Source: Frigoribacterium endophyticum (GTDB taxonomy: Bacteria > Actinomycetota > Actinomycetes > Actinomycetales > Microbacteriaceae). From it: a stretch of DNA of 64,000 nt. The stretch spans positions 186,001 through 250,000 of the forward strand of contig NZ_JAAOYV010000001.1 of the NCBI RefSeq assembly GCF_011759585.1, given 5' to 3'. Below, piece after piece: positions 8,152 through 15,983 of this stretch. Under the pieces are notes generated by a model, which saw only the letters and a program-made list of their open reading frames with translations, was not told where the DNA came from and made no database searches. Position numbers and translations under genes: made by a program. Numbering within the stretch: the first letter of the stretch is position 1; every line of letters starts with the position of its first letter.

Positions 8152-8795
8152 CGCCATGCCTCCATCTCGCCCATCAGGAAGACCCGTGCCCGGGCGATCT
8201 GCCCGCGCACGGTCGAGGTCGGCAGGTCGAGGGCCTGCGCGATCTCGGCGTACGAGTAGCCCGCGGTCTCGCGCAGCAACCAGCAGCGTCGCTGGTCGAG
8301 GGGGAGCTTGTCGAGGGCCGACCACATCGCGTCGAGCTGGAGGCGCGTCTCGACCTGTCGGTCGGGGGCCTCCGAGCGCGGCGCGGGGCGCTCGTACGCG
8401 TCGACGTCGTCGTGGTCGCGGCGCACCCGCAGCCGGTCGATGCTCCGGTTGCCGACGATGCGCATCAGCCAGGCCCGGAGGGTGCCCGGGTCGTCGAGGT
8501 CGCCGAGCCGCCGCCAGGCGACGAGGAACGCCTCCTGCACGACGTCGTCGGTCTCGACGTCGGAGCCGAGCAGCCGGCCGGCGAGCACGCGCATCAGGGG
8601 GCCGTGACGCCGGGCGATCACCTCGAAGGCGTGCACGTCGCCGTCCCGGGCACGCGTCGCCAGCGTGCCGTCCGAGGCGTCGAGGAGCGGGTCGTCGGCG
8701 ATGGTGTCGACCTCCCGGGCGATCGGGCGGGGTGCGGCGCACCTCGCCGGGCGGGGCGTCGTGCCCGCGGCGGAGCGCGGGTGGGTGACCCGCAC
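8148..8795 (-). CDS. ECF-type RNA polymerase sigma factor
   Basis: About 215 residues from GTG 8795. Region 2 is clear (HAFEVIARRHGPLM, then DVVQEAFLVAWRRL), as is region 4 (LDKLPLDQRRCWLLRETAGY and the HTH YAEIAQALDLPTSTVRGQIA), with an acidic linker between. The frame stays open to ATG 8888, but residues before the GTG are Pro/Ala-rich and unlike the family, and homologues begin near DDPLL, so even 8795 may be slightly long. It is first in an operon with two Asp23-type genes and probably drives both arms of the Asp23 locus in response to envelope stress. Confidence 0.88.
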   Translation of the reverse strand: MRVTHPRSAAGTTPRPARCAAPRPIAREVDTIADDPLLDASDGTLATRARDGDVHAFEVIARRHGPLMRVLAGRLLGSDVETDDVVQEAFLVAWRRLGDLDDPGTLRAWLMRIVGNRSIDRLRVRRDHDDVDAYERPAPRSEAPDRQVETRLQLDAMWSALDKLPLDQRRCWLLRETAGYSYAEIAQALDLPTSTVRGQIARARVFLMGEMEAWR

Positions 8796-9113
8796 TGCTG
8801 TCGTTGCTACCACGGCGGGCTGGGCGGGCGGCGCGTCCTGGCCGCTGGTCGAGTCCGGGGGCCTCGCGATCCGCGCCTCCCGGCCCATGCTCCCCGGACC
8901 GCGCTCCCGCGCCGCGCCTCCTCACCGGGTGCGGGGCGCGTCGGGGCGGACGGCCCTGTCGGCCCGTCTTCTGGGGTGTCGGCGCGACCCGTCGATCCCG
9001 TCCACAGACACGAATCATCCTCACTGCACGACAGATCCGTGACGAACCTGCCACGTCGCACGTCCTGTCAGTGGTGCCCGCCCGAGGGCGTGCGCACCGG
9101 AGAGGAACCGAGC

Positions 9114-10115
9114 ATGACCACGTACCAGACGCTCGCCGTCGCCCCTGCACCCGCCGACGGCCCGGGCGCCTCCGACCGACCCCGCCGGGCCAGCGCCTCC
9201 GGCACCGACCCCGACGAGGCCTGCCTGCACTACGAGCAGGTCTGGGGCGGACGCGACTTCCGGGCCGAGGCCGTCGACGGTGCGTTCACGTACCGCTGCT
9301 CGTCCGTCGACGACGGGCGCGTCACCCTCCTCACGTCGACCTTCGGCGGGCGGCTGCACGGCGAGGTGCCGTGGCCCGACCGCTACGCCGTCGGCTGGTT
9401 CCGCGAGGGGGCCGGGTCCGTCGACCACCGCCGGGGCGGCCACCGCAGCCGCGCCTCCGACCCGTTCCCCCTGCCCACCGAGCTGCCCTACGAGCTGCGG
9501 CTGTCGCCGCACGTGCAGCACGTGGTGCAGGTCGAGCCCGGCTTCCTGGAGGAGACCGCCCGCGAGCGACACGGCGGCCCGGCCCAGCTCGTCGTGCTCG
9601 ACGGCTCGGCGACCCCCGCGCCCGAGGCGGTGCAGGGATGGAGGCGCGCCCTGGCCGCCGTCACCGGCCCGCTCGTCGAGGTGGGCACGTCGCCCCTCCT
9701 CCGCGCCGAGGCGCAGCTCGTGCTCGTCCACGCGATCCTCGACCTCTTCCCCTGGAGCGTCTCGGACGTGCCCGCGACCGTCCGCTCCGTCGGCCCGGGC
9801 CGCCTGCGCGACGCCGTGGACTTCGTCCACGAGCACGCCCACGAGCCCATCACGCCGTCCGACGTCGCGGCCGCCGCGGGGCTGCACCCCCGCACCCTGC
9901 AGCAGTCGATGAGCCGCCAGCTCGGGGCCTCGCCCGCGGCCTACGTGCGGCAGGTCCGCCTCGACCGCGTCCACGCCGAGCTCCTCCGCGCCGCTCCGCG
10001 GGAGGTCCACGTCGCCGACGTCGCGACCCGCTGGGGCTTCGGCAACCTGGGCCGGTTCTCGGCCTCCTACGCCCGCCGGTTCGGCGAGCAGCCGCGGGAG
10101 ACCCTGCGTCGATGA
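9114..10115 (+). CDS. AraC-family transcriptional regulator
   Basis: 333 residues. The C-terminal 100 residues hold the double helix-turn-helix: ITPSDVAAAAGLHPRTLQQS (first) and VATRWGFGNLGRFSASYARR (second), ending GEQPRETLRR. The N-terminal 220 residues resemble the AraC-binding-like (cupin-type) domain of regulators related to FeaR (FRAEAVDGAFTYRC, then LRLSPHVQHVVQVEPG). ATG 9114 has AGAGGAA upstream. The gene sits between the two arms of the Asp23 locus, so it may regulate them or be a bystander. The 225 bp before it show no clear promoter to my eye. The ligand is unknown. Confidence 0.88.
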   Translation: MTTYQTLAVAPAPADGPGASDRPRRASASGTDPDEACLHYEQVWGGRDFRAEAVDGAFTYRCSSVDDGRVTLLTSTFGGRLHGEVPWPDRYAVGWFREGAGSVDHRRGGHRSRASDPFPLPTELPYELRLSPHVQHVVQVEPGFLEETARERHGGPAQLVVLDGSATPAPEAVQGWRRALAAVTGPLVEVGTSPLLRAEAQLVLVHAILDLFPWSVSDVPATVRSVGPGRLRDAVDFVHEHAHEPITPSDVAAAAGLHPRTLQQSMSRQLGASPAAYVRQVRLDRVHAELLRAAPREVHVADVATRWGFGNLGRFSASYARRFGEQPRETLRR

Positions 10116-10288
10116 CGGATGCGCGGGCGGGATGTCCGCGAAGTGAGTGTCCTCACCTCGCTTCCTGACAGCCGCCTGAACCGCCGTGACACCTGACAAC
10201 GTCGATGCGTCTGAATGATGAGTCCCACCGACGGGAACACCGCACCACCACCCGGTGGGGCGCCACCAGCACGAGAAGGAGACAGACC

Positions 10289-10720
10289 ATGACCAACGTC
10301 ACCCCCGCCACCAGCACCGCTGCCGCCAAGCACACCGGCGACGCCGCCGGCAAGAACACCATCGCCGAGGGCGTCGTCTCGAAGGTCGCCGGCATCGCGG
10401 CCCGCGAGGTCCCCGGCGTGCACGACCTGGGCAACGGCGCCGCCCGTGCCATCGGCGCGATCCGCAACGCCATCAACCAGCAGGACCGCGGCCAGGGCGT
10501 CTCGGTCGAGGTCGGCGAGAAGCAGGTCGCGGCCGACATCGTCATCGTCGCCGAGTACCCCGTCGAGCTCCAGAAGGTCGCCGACGACGTCCGCAAGTCG
10601 GTCACCGACGCCATCTCGCAGGTCGTCGGCATGGAGGTCACCGAGGTCAACGTGACCGTCTCCGACGTCTACATCCCGTCGGACGACGCCGACGACGCCG
10701 ACGACAGCCGCGTCCAGTGA
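10289..10720 (+). CDS. Asp23/Gls24-family envelope stress protein
   Basis: 143 residues and the most canonical Asp23 in the cluster: IAEGVVSKVAGIAAREVPGV, then QVAADIVIVAEYPVELQKVA and VTEVNVTVSDVYIP. It ends in a short acidic tail (DDADDADDSRVQ). In Firmicutes, Asp23 is a membrane-associated protein, tethered by AmaP, that buffers cell-wall stress. ATG 10289 has AGGAGA 7 nt upstream. It opens a plus-strand operon in which the next four genes overlap by 4 nt each. The 173 bp before it have no recognisable consensus promoter and could hold the target site of the nearby ECF sigma factor. Confidence 0.92.
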   Translation: MTNVTPATSTAAAKHTGDAAGKNTIAEGVVSKVAGIAAREVPGVHDLGNGAARAIGAIRNAINQQDRGQGVSVEVGEKQVAADIVIVAEYPVELQKVADDVRKSVTDAISQVVGMEVTEVNVTVSDVYIPSDDADDADDSRVQ

Positions 10721-10905
10721 CCGCCACCGCCCGAGGCATGCTCGTCGGCGCGGTCCTCGCGCTGACGGCCCTGCAGTTCGGCTTCGGAGGTCTCCTCCTG
10801 GTCGCCCTGGCACTCGTGATCGGCTACTTCGTCGGTCGCTTCACCGAGGGCAAGCTGGACGTCCGCGGTGTCGCGGACGCCCTCCGCGGGCGGCGGTCCT
10901 CGTGA
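10717..10905 (+). CDS. DUF2273-like small integral membrane protein
   Basis: 62 residues starting at GTG 10717, overlapping the asp23 stop as GTGA. One hydrophobic hairpin (about residues 8-40: LVGAVLALTALQFGFGGLLL, then a second stretch) is followed by a charged tail (GRFTEGKLDVRGVADALRGR). That matches DUF2273 in size and context; those proteins co-occur with Asp23 and may help hold it at the membrane. Too small for an independent enzymatic role. Confidence 0.82.
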   Translation: MTATARGMLVGAVLALTALQFGFGGLLLVALALVIGYFVGRFTEGKLDVRGVADALRGRRSS

Positions 10906-11255
10906 CCGCGGCGGTGACGGCCGACCAGGCCCCCCACGGCCGCACCGTGATCACGTCGCGCGCCGTGCGCCGTGTGGTGTCGGCCGTCACCGCGGAGGCA
11001 CTGGACGCGAAGGCGTCCGACGTGTCCGTGGAGCTGTCCGACCGTGACGGCGGGCTCACCCTCGTCGCCAAGGCACCGGTGCGGCTCTCCCCGCTCGGCG
11101 TGCCGAACCGCACGGCGGGCACCCTGCTGGACCGGCTCACGTCGGCCCAGTCCACCATCCGGCAGCGCGTCCTGCAGCTGACCGGCACCGAAGTCGAACG
11201 CGTCGACCTGCAGATCACCGGCGCCGAGCTCAGCCAGAGGAGGCGGGTCTCATGA
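10902..11255 (+). CDS. Asp23-cluster protein, divergent Asp23-like
   Basis: 117 residues from GTG 10902 (GTGA overlap with the previous gene). Segments TSRAVRRVVSAVTAEALDA and LTLVAKAPVRLSPLG followed by LLDRLTSAQSTIRQRVLQLT mimic the helix-strand-helix order of Asp23, and RVDLQITGAEL resembles its last strand. It has no membrane segment. It is probably a soluble Asp23 paralogue that partners the membrane proteins encoded on either side. The assignment rests mainly on context and pattern. Confidence 0.7.
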   Translation: MTAAVTADQAPHGRTVITSRAVRRVVSAVTAEALDAKASDVSVELSDRDGGLTLVAKAPVRLSPLGVPNRTAGTLLDRLTSAQSTIRQRVLQLTGTEVERVDLQITGAELSQRRRVS

Positions 11256-11833
11256 GCACCAGCAGCACCTACCGCCGCGTCCTCCGTCGCGAGACGCACT
11301 CGTCGAGGTCGGGCGTCGCCGTGACCCTGGCCGTCCTGCTCGTCCTGGTGTTCGCCTGGATCGGCACGGAGTCCGTGCTCGCGGCCCTCGGCACCGCGCC
11401 CCTGCTCGTCGCCCCGGCGGACGCCGCCTCGGCCGTGCTCGGCGCGGCCGGCGCCCCGGTCGGAGCGCTCACCGCGATCGGTGCCGTCGTCGCGATCGTC
11501 GGCCTCGTGCTGATCGTCGTGTCGCTCGCCCCCGGCCGTCGCGGTCGCCGCGCCGCCACGGCGGACCGCACCGCCGCCGTGGTCGACGACCGGGTCATCG
11601 CCCGGTCGCTCGCCCGCACGGCGAGCTTCGCCGGCGACGTCCACCCCGACCGGGTGAGCGTCAGCGTGGGCAAGAAGGTCGCGCTCGTCGAGATCGACCC
11701 CGTGTCGGGCCGCACCGCCGACCTGCGCAGCATCGAGGAGGCCGTCCGCGGCGAGATCTCGAGCTACGACTACTCGCCGACGCTCCGCCCCCGCGTGAAG
11801 CTGTCCAAGAAGAAGGGGAAGGTCGGTCGATGA
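11252..11833 (+). CDS. DUF6286-domain membrane protein
   Basis: 193 residues, ATG 11252 overlapping the upstream stop. Two membrane segments (about residues 22-45 and 68-92) form a hairpin. They are followed by a cytosolic domain: RSLARTASFAGDVHPDRVSV, then KKVALVEIDPVSG, ending in the very basic SKKKGKVGR. This is the DUF6286 architecture seen in actinobacterial Asp23 clusters. It may anchor Asp23 paralogues, as AmaP does; the function is otherwise unknown. Confidence 0.8.
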   Translation: MSTSSTYRRVLRRETHSSRSGVAVTLAVLLVLVFAWIGTESVLAALGTAPLLVAPADAASAVLGAAGAPVGALTAIGAVVAIVGLVLIVVSLAPGRRGRRAATADRTAAVVDDRVIARSLARTASFAGDVHPDRVSVSVGKKVALVEIDPVSGRTADLRSIEEAVRGEISSYDYSPTLRPRVKLSKKKGKVGR

Positions 11834-12435
11834 ACGACACCAACCGCGCTCTGAACCGCATCGTCGTCTTCGTCGTCGGCCTCGTGCTCCTCCTCGCCGG
11901 TGCCGCCGTCGCGGTCGGCGCGCTGTGGCCCGACGTGCAGCAGACGGTCTCCGACGGCGCGTCCGACGCGACCGGCCCGGTCACGGACGCCCTCTCGGGC
12001 GGCCAGGCCTGGATCCTCTGGGTGACGGCCGCGGCCTGCCTCGTGCTGGCACTCCTGCTCGTCGTGTTCATCGTCCGTCAGGGCGGCGGGCGCACCAGCA
12101 CCCTGCTCGACCTCTCCGAGGCCGAGGGCAGCCACTCGCCGACCGGTGGCCACGTCGTCGTCGACGCGCGGGTCGCTGCCGACGTCCTGGAGGAGGCGCT
12201 GTCCAGCACGCCCGGCGTCCTCGCCGCCGACGTCGTCGCCTTCCGCGTCAAGGGCGAGAACGTGCTCCGCGTGACCGTCGACGCCCGCCGCGGCGCCTCG
12301 CCGGTCGACCTCCGTCGCGCCGTCGACGAGGCCGTGGCCCGCTGGGACGAGCTGCTCGGCACGGTCACCCCCGTCGTCGTGCAGATCAACGGCGGGCTCC
12401 GCACGCAGATGTCCGGAGCGACGCGGCTCGACTGA
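11830..12435 (+). CDS. AmaP-like Asp23 membrane anchor
   Basis: 201 residues with the AmaP arrangement: an N-terminal membrane helix (VVFVVGLVLLLAGAAVAVGA), a periplasmic loop of about 35 residues, a second helix (ILWVTAAACLVLALLLVVFI) and a cytosolic alpha/beta domain ending GGLRTQMSGATRLD. In staphylococci AmaP tethers Asp23 to the membrane. ATG 11830 overlaps the upstream stop and closes the tightly coupled run of five genes; a 146-bp gap follows. Confidence 0.82.
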   Translation: MNDTNRALNRIVVFVVGLVLLLAGAAVAVGALWPDVQQTVSDGASDATGPVTDALSGGQAWILWVTAAACLVLALLLVVFIVRQGGGRTSTLLDLSEAEGSHSPTGGHVVVDARVAADVLEEALSSTPGVLAADVVAFRVKGENVLRVTVDARRGASPVDLRRAVDEAVARWDELLGTVTPVVVQINGGLRTQMSGATRLD

Positions 12436-12581
12436 GCACCGCCCGGCACGACGCACCCGCACCACCGACGCGGCCCTCGACCTCGACCGAGGGCGAGGGC
12501 CGCTCTCGGTCCCACGACCTCCCCACCCGCACTCCACTCCGAGCCGCCCGCGCGGCCGACCGCCCGAGAAGGGGCCGCACC

Positions 12582-13478
12582 ATGAGCACCAGCACCAGCA
12601 CCAGCACCAGCACCAGCACCAGCGCCACCCACCACGTCACCCGGATCGACCTCGACTCCCTCGGGCCCGTCGACGCCTCGTCGCCCGAGGCCGCCCTCGA
12701 GCGCACCATCGCGCTCACCGTGCTCGGCACGACGGGCGTCCACGCGCTCGGCACCCCCTCGGCGCGCCTCGTCGGCGTCGTCCGGTCGCGCCTCGGCACG
12801 GGCGGCGTGACCGGCGTGACCGTGACGCAGGCCTCGACCGGCCTGCAGGTCGACGTCGCCCTCGTGGCGGAGTACCCGACCAACGTCACGGAGCTCGCCG
12901 AGGCGGTGCGCACGCAGGTCGGCCACGCGGTCGGCCAGCTCGACGGCGAGCCCGTCACGGTCGACGTGTCGGTGGTCGACGTGCACGGCCCGTTCGACGA
13001 CGTCGCCCCCGCCGACGACGCGTCGTCCGACGCTGACGACGAGGAGCCGCGTCGTGGGGGCGACCCCGAGGAGTCGCGGGTCGAGGACGGCGCACCGGCC
13101 GACGACCCGAGATCGCTCGGTGAGCGCGCCTCCGATCTCGCCGACTCGGCGAGGACCGCGATCGCGGACGCCATCGACGGCACGGCCGACGCGGTGGACG
13201 ACGCGTCCGGCGTGGCCCGCGACGCCGCGGCCCGTGACGCTTCCGCCCGTGACCCGAAGGCGGAGCCGGTCACGCACGACGCCGCCGCCGCCGTCGAGTG
13301 GGAGCGCGCGGCCGACGGCCACGGCGACGACGGTGACCGCACCGGACCCGTCGACGCCGAGCGCGACGCCGCGGACGCGGCCGTCGACGCCGCCGAGGCC
13401 GCTGCTCGCGCCGCGGAGGCCGCGGCCGACGCCGCCCGGGCCGCGGCCGCCGCCGACGACGACGCCCGCCGGGCCTGA
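12582..13478 (+). CDS. Asp23-family protein with long charged Ala-rich tail
   Basis: 298 residues. After six Ser-Thr pairs, residues about 35-145 form an Asp23 domain: LERTIALTVLGTTGVHALGT, LQVDVALVAEYPTNVTELAE, VTVDVSVVDVHGP. The remaining 150 residues are acidic and Ala-rich with repeated AAEAAARAAEAAADAARAAA, likely a long helix or coiled coil. Such a tail is unusual for Asp23 and could mediate assembly or reach the wall-synthesis machinery (inference). ATG 12582 lies in GCACCATGAGC with a weak ribosome site (GAAGGGG). Confidence 0.85.
   Translation: MSTSTSTSTSTSTSATHHVTRIDLDSLGPVDASSPEAALERTIALTVLGTTGVHALGTPSARLVGVVRSRLGTGGVTGVTVTQASTGLQVDVALVAEYPTNVTELAEAVRTQVGHAVGQLDGEPVTVDVSVVDVHGPFDDVAPADDASSDADDEEPRRGGDPEESRVEDGAPADDPRSLGERASDLADSARTAIADAIDGTADAVDDASGVARDAAARDASARDPKAEPVTHDAAAAVEWERAADGHGDDGDRTGPVDAERDAADAAVDAAEAAARAAEAAADAARAAAAADDDARRA
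12585..12620 (+). repeat. AGCACC hexanucleotide repeat (6 units)
   Basis: Six exact AGCACC units directly after the start codon encode Ser-Thr pairs. Slippage would change the length of the N-terminus by two residues without a frameshift. Confidence 0.9.
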
Positions 13479-13549
13479 CCCGGCCCCCGCCCTGACCGAC
13501 CCGCCCTGACCGACCCGCCCTGACCCGACCGCACGCAGGAGGAACGACG

Positions 13550-13963
13550 ATGTTCGGACGACGCACCACGACCAGCCGCCGACCGCACCGCCCCCGGGCG
13601 GTCTGGTGGGCCCTCGCCACCGGGCTGGTGGTCTGCCTGCTCGTGGTCGGCGGGGTCTTCGTGCCCGTGCTCGCCCTGATCGGCGCGGCCGACGGCGGCA
13701 CCGCCGGTGCGCTCGACGTGCCCGTCGGGTCGATCGCGGGCGCGGCGGCGGTGGGCTTCCTGCTCGCGCTGGCGCTGCTCGGCCTGGTGTTCCTCTCCCG
13801 GCACGGCGCCCTGGCGTGGGTGCTGGCGGTCGCGGCGGTCGTCTCGACGCTGCTCGTGTCGCTCTGGCCGCTCTTCGCCACGGCCCTCGCCGGGGTCGAC
13901 CAGGCCCGCGACGTGTGGCCCTTCATCCAGGACCTCGTGGCGCGGGCGGGCGTCGGCGGCTGA
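13550..13963 (+). CDS. Small membrane protein of the Asp23 locus
   Basis: 137 residues with three predicted membrane segments (about residues 18-48, 58-82, 88-112), a basic N-terminus (MFGRRTTTSRRPHRPR) and a short C-terminus ending in Gly-Gly. ATG 13550 has AGGAGG 8 nt upstream. The 71 bp before it contain an imperfect tandem repeat of CCGCCCTGACCGAC. No family is recognised; position suggests it belongs to the envelope-stress operon. Confidence 0.75.
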   Translation: MFGRRTTTSRRPHRPRAVWWALATGLVVCLLVVGGVFVPVLALIGAADGGTAGALDVPVGSIAGAAAVGFLLALALLGLVFLSRHGALAWVLAVAAVVSTLLVSLWPLFATALAGVDQARDVWPFIQDLVARAGVGG

Positions 13964-13985
13964 CCCGCGCCTCCCGCACCGTCCT

Positions 13986-14042
13986 CGAGTGGTCACGATC
14001 TGCTCCTCCCCGCCTCGGGGGAGAGCAGATCGCGACCACTCG
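13986..14042. repeat. Long palindromic hairpin, copy 1 of a repeated element
   Basis: CGAGTGGTCACGATCTGCTC (13986-14005) pairs with 14023-14042 with one mismatch. The 17-nt loop itself folds (CTCCCC against GGGGGAG), giving a near-continuous hairpin of 57 nt. It lies between convergent genes and could terminate both. The same 20-bp arm recurs at 14689. Confidence 0.8.
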
Positions 14043-14057
14043 GTCGTGGGGCGGGGG

Positions 14058-14630
14058 TCAGGTCGTGAGGCGGAGGAGGACGACCACGACGACGACGAGT
14101 GCACCGGCGCCCGCGACCGCGGCGACGACCCGCGCGCGCACGACGCCGGCGGCGGCCGCCGGTACCGTCCACAGCATCGGGACGAGCAGCCAGTCGAGCA
14201 GGCGGAGATCGGCGGCCGGCCCGGTGAGCAGCCCCGACCCCGCCCCGGCGATCAGGGCCGCCTGGGCGACGAGGAGCACGGCGAGGGCGGCGGAGAAGGC
14301 CCCGGAGAAGCGGCTGCCCCGCCGGCGCGTCCGGACGAACGCCCTGACGACGAGGGCGGCGACCAGGCAGGCGACGAGGATGCCGCCGGCGAGGGCCAGC
14401 AGCACGGCGCCCAGCCCCTCCCAGCCGCTCGGCGCCGCGACGACGGCCACGAGGAGCACGACGACGACGGTCGCGAGGCCGGCGAGGACGCCCGAGGCCA
14501 CGGCGGCGAGCGACCGCCCGACGGTCAGCGGCACGGCGTCGACGGTGCCGCGCCAGCCGCCGCCGCGGAGGGCGGGCGGGAGGGTCGAGAGGTCGGGGAG
14601 GCCCTCCGGCCCCCGGTCGTCGTCGGTCAT
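14058..14630 (-). CDS. Multi-pass membrane protein, unknown
   Basis: 190 residues, mostly hydrophobic, with about five membrane segments after a polar 45-residue N-terminus (MTDDDRGPEGLPDLSTLPPA). ATG 14630 has GGAGCAG upstream; the earlier in-frame ATG at 14699 would put the start inside the repeated palindrome, so it is rejected. There are no motifs of a known transporter. The gene is bracketed on both sides by copies of the same 20-bp inverted repeat. Confidence 0.7.
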   Translation of the reverse strand: MTDDDRGPEGLPDLSTLPPALRGGGWRGTVDAVPLTVGRSLAAVASGVLAGLATVVVVLLVAVVAAPSGWEGLGAVLLALAGGILVACLVAALVVRAFVRTRRRGSRFSGAFSAALAVLLVAQAALIAGAGSGLLTGPAADLRLLDWLLVPMLWTVPAAAAGVVRARVVAAVAGAGALVVVVVVLLRLTT

Positions 14631-14688
14631 CTGCTGCTCCCCGCTGTCGGGCCCCCGGCCCGTCGCCCCGACGCTAGCGCAGCGGCGC

Positions 14689-14745
14689 CGAGTGGTCACG
14701 ATCTGCTCCGCCCCGCCCCGGATCGGAGCAGATCGTGACCACTCG
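14689..14745. repeat. Long palindromic hairpin, copy 2
   Basis: Perfect 21-bp inverted repeat: 14689-14709, beginning CGAGTGGTCACGATCTGCTC, pairs with 14725-14745 around a 15-nt loop. It shares its arm with copy 1, 700 bp away. It sits between the start of the membrane-protein gene and the stop of the TetR gene, where it may terminate tetR transcription. Confidence 0.85.
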
Positions 14746-14757
14746 ATCGTCGGCGGG

Positions 14758-15396
14758 TCAGGAGTCGCGGGGCGGCCGGGCGAGGTCGGCCAGCGCCTCG
14801 AGCGCCTCGCGGATCGCGGCGTCGGGTCGTTCGTCGTCGCTCTCGACGGCCCACCAGCGGAGGGCCGCGTACGTGGCGGCGCTCAGCGCGTCGGCGAGGA
14901 CGACGATCCGGACCGTCCCGACGAGGTCGGGGCGGCGCTCGGCGATGAACGCCGCGAGCGTCGTCGAGCGGCTGCCCATCTGCGAGCCCACCTGCGTCAA
15001 CAGCTCGGGGTGCGCCGCGATGATGCGCAGCCGGGCCCGCGTCGCGGCGAGGTCGAGCGCCGGCACCGCGAGGCCCGCGACGAACGCGTCGCCGTAGGCC
15101 CGGAGGAGGTCGCCGCCGGGCGGGCTCGACCGGAGCCTGCGCTGCATCTCGTCGCCGACCGGCTCGGCGCCGTCCCAGACGAGGTCGGCCTTCGTGGGGA
15201 AGTAGCGGAACAGGCTGCGGCGCCCGATGCCGGCCGCCTCGGCGACGTCGGCCATGCTGACCGCGTCGTAGCCGCGCTCCTCGAAGAGGGCGACGGCGGT
15301 GCGGGCGAGCGCCGCGGGGTCGATCTCGGCGGGGCGGCCCCGGGGCGGCCGGTCGCCCGCGGAGGCGGGGGCGTCGGCGTCGGCGGTCGGGGGCAC
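14758..15396 (-). CDS. TetR-family transcriptional regulator
   Basis: 212 residues. The N-terminal HTH spans about residues 25-70 (ALFEERGYDAVSMADVAEAA, then IGRRSLFRYFPTKADLVW), the TetR_N signature. The FRYFPTKxDLVW ending and the following domain resemble the MftR/SACE_7040 subgroup. The start could be slightly downstream, but the Pro/Ala-rich N-terminus is common in this group. It is divergent from the small membrane-protein gene at 15534, though that promoter carries repeats better explained by the winged-helix protein. Ligand and targets unknown. Confidence 0.9.
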   Translation of the reverse strand: MPPTADADAPASAGDRPPRGRPAEIDPAALARTAVALFEERGYDAVSMADVAEAAGIGRRSLFRYFPTKADLVWDGAEPVGDEMQRRLRSSPPGGDLLRAYGDAFVAGLAVPALDLAATRARLRIIAAHPELLTQVGSQMGSRSTTLAAFIAERRPDLVGTVRIVVLADALSAATYAALRWWAVESDDERPDAAIREALEALADLARPPRDS

Positions 15397-15442
15397 GGTC
15401 CGAGGGTACCGGCGGTGCCGACGGTCCCGGTCAACAGCTCGC

Positions 15443-15481
15443 GGAAAGTACTTGCCAAAGTGGAAAGTACTTGCCTAGTAT
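15443..15481 (+). promoter_or_regulatory. Promoter with twin GGAAAGTACTTGCC operators
   Basis: GGAAAGTACTTGCC occurs exactly twice (15443-15456 and 15462-15475; 19-bp period), each centred on the palindrome AAGTACTT. A TTGCCA -35 (15452-15457), 18-bp spacer and TAGTAT -10 (15476-15481) interleave with them, so bound protein would block polymerase. The downstream operon encodes a winged-helix regulator of the type known to use AAAGTACTTT-like sites. Confidence 0.75.
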
Positions 15482-15533
15482 GGAGGCAGACGGACGGGCA
15501 CCGAGGCCCGGCCACCACCGAAGGAGCCCCGTC

Positions 15534-15983
15534 ATGACCACCGAGACCCCCGCCTCCGCCCCCAGCCCCGACGAGGCCCGCCGCCTGCTCGCCGAGGCCC
15601 ACGCGACCGGCCGGCTCACGACCGCCGCGGCCGGCTGGCCCGCCGTCGCCGTCATGCTCTCGCTCGGCACCGCCGTCTCGATGGGCACCCTCGCGATGGG
15701 CCTGACGGCCGGCGCGAACTACCTCGTCGCCCTCGTCGGCCTCCTCGCGTGGGTGCTCGTGGTCATCGTCTTCCAGCTCGCGGTGATGCGCTCGACCGCC
15801 GCCGGCGCCTCCCGCCGCTGGATCGGCTTCATCGTCGCCCTCTTCGTCGTCTACGTGCCGGCGATGATCGTCGTCGCGGGCTCCCAGGGGGAGGCGGTCG
15901 TCGCGACGTGCCTGCTGGCCGCGGCCCTCATGGCGGTCACGGTGGGCTTCGCGGCCGTCGAGGCCCGGGAGGCCCGGCGATGA
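15534..15983 (+). CDS. Four-helix membrane protein, unknown
   Basis: 149 residues: a 33-residue polar N-terminus followed by four membrane segments (about 38-60, 65-88, 98-118, 122-142). ATG 15534 has GAAGGAG 9 nt upstream. Its stop overlaps the start of the winged-helix regulator (ATGA). Pairs like this usually form a self-controlled unit in which the regulator represses its own operon. No catalytic motif is visible. Confidence 0.8.
   Translation: MTTETPASAPSPDEARRLLAEAHATGRLTTAAAGWPAVAVMLSLGTAVSMGTLAMGLTAGANYLVALVGLLAWVLVVIVFQLAVMRSTAAGASRRWIGFIVALFVVYVPAMIVVAGSQGEAVVATCLLAAALMAVTVGFAAVEAREARR

Noticed and set aside
10717-11255. Possibility that the DUF2273-like and following small genes are a single frameshifted gene
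   Set aside because: Clean GTGA overlaps at both junctions and distinct membrane versus soluble products fit a normal coupled operon.
12585-12620. Phase-variable switch by the AGCACC repeat
   Set aside because: The unit is six bases, so slippage keeps the frame and cannot turn the gene off.
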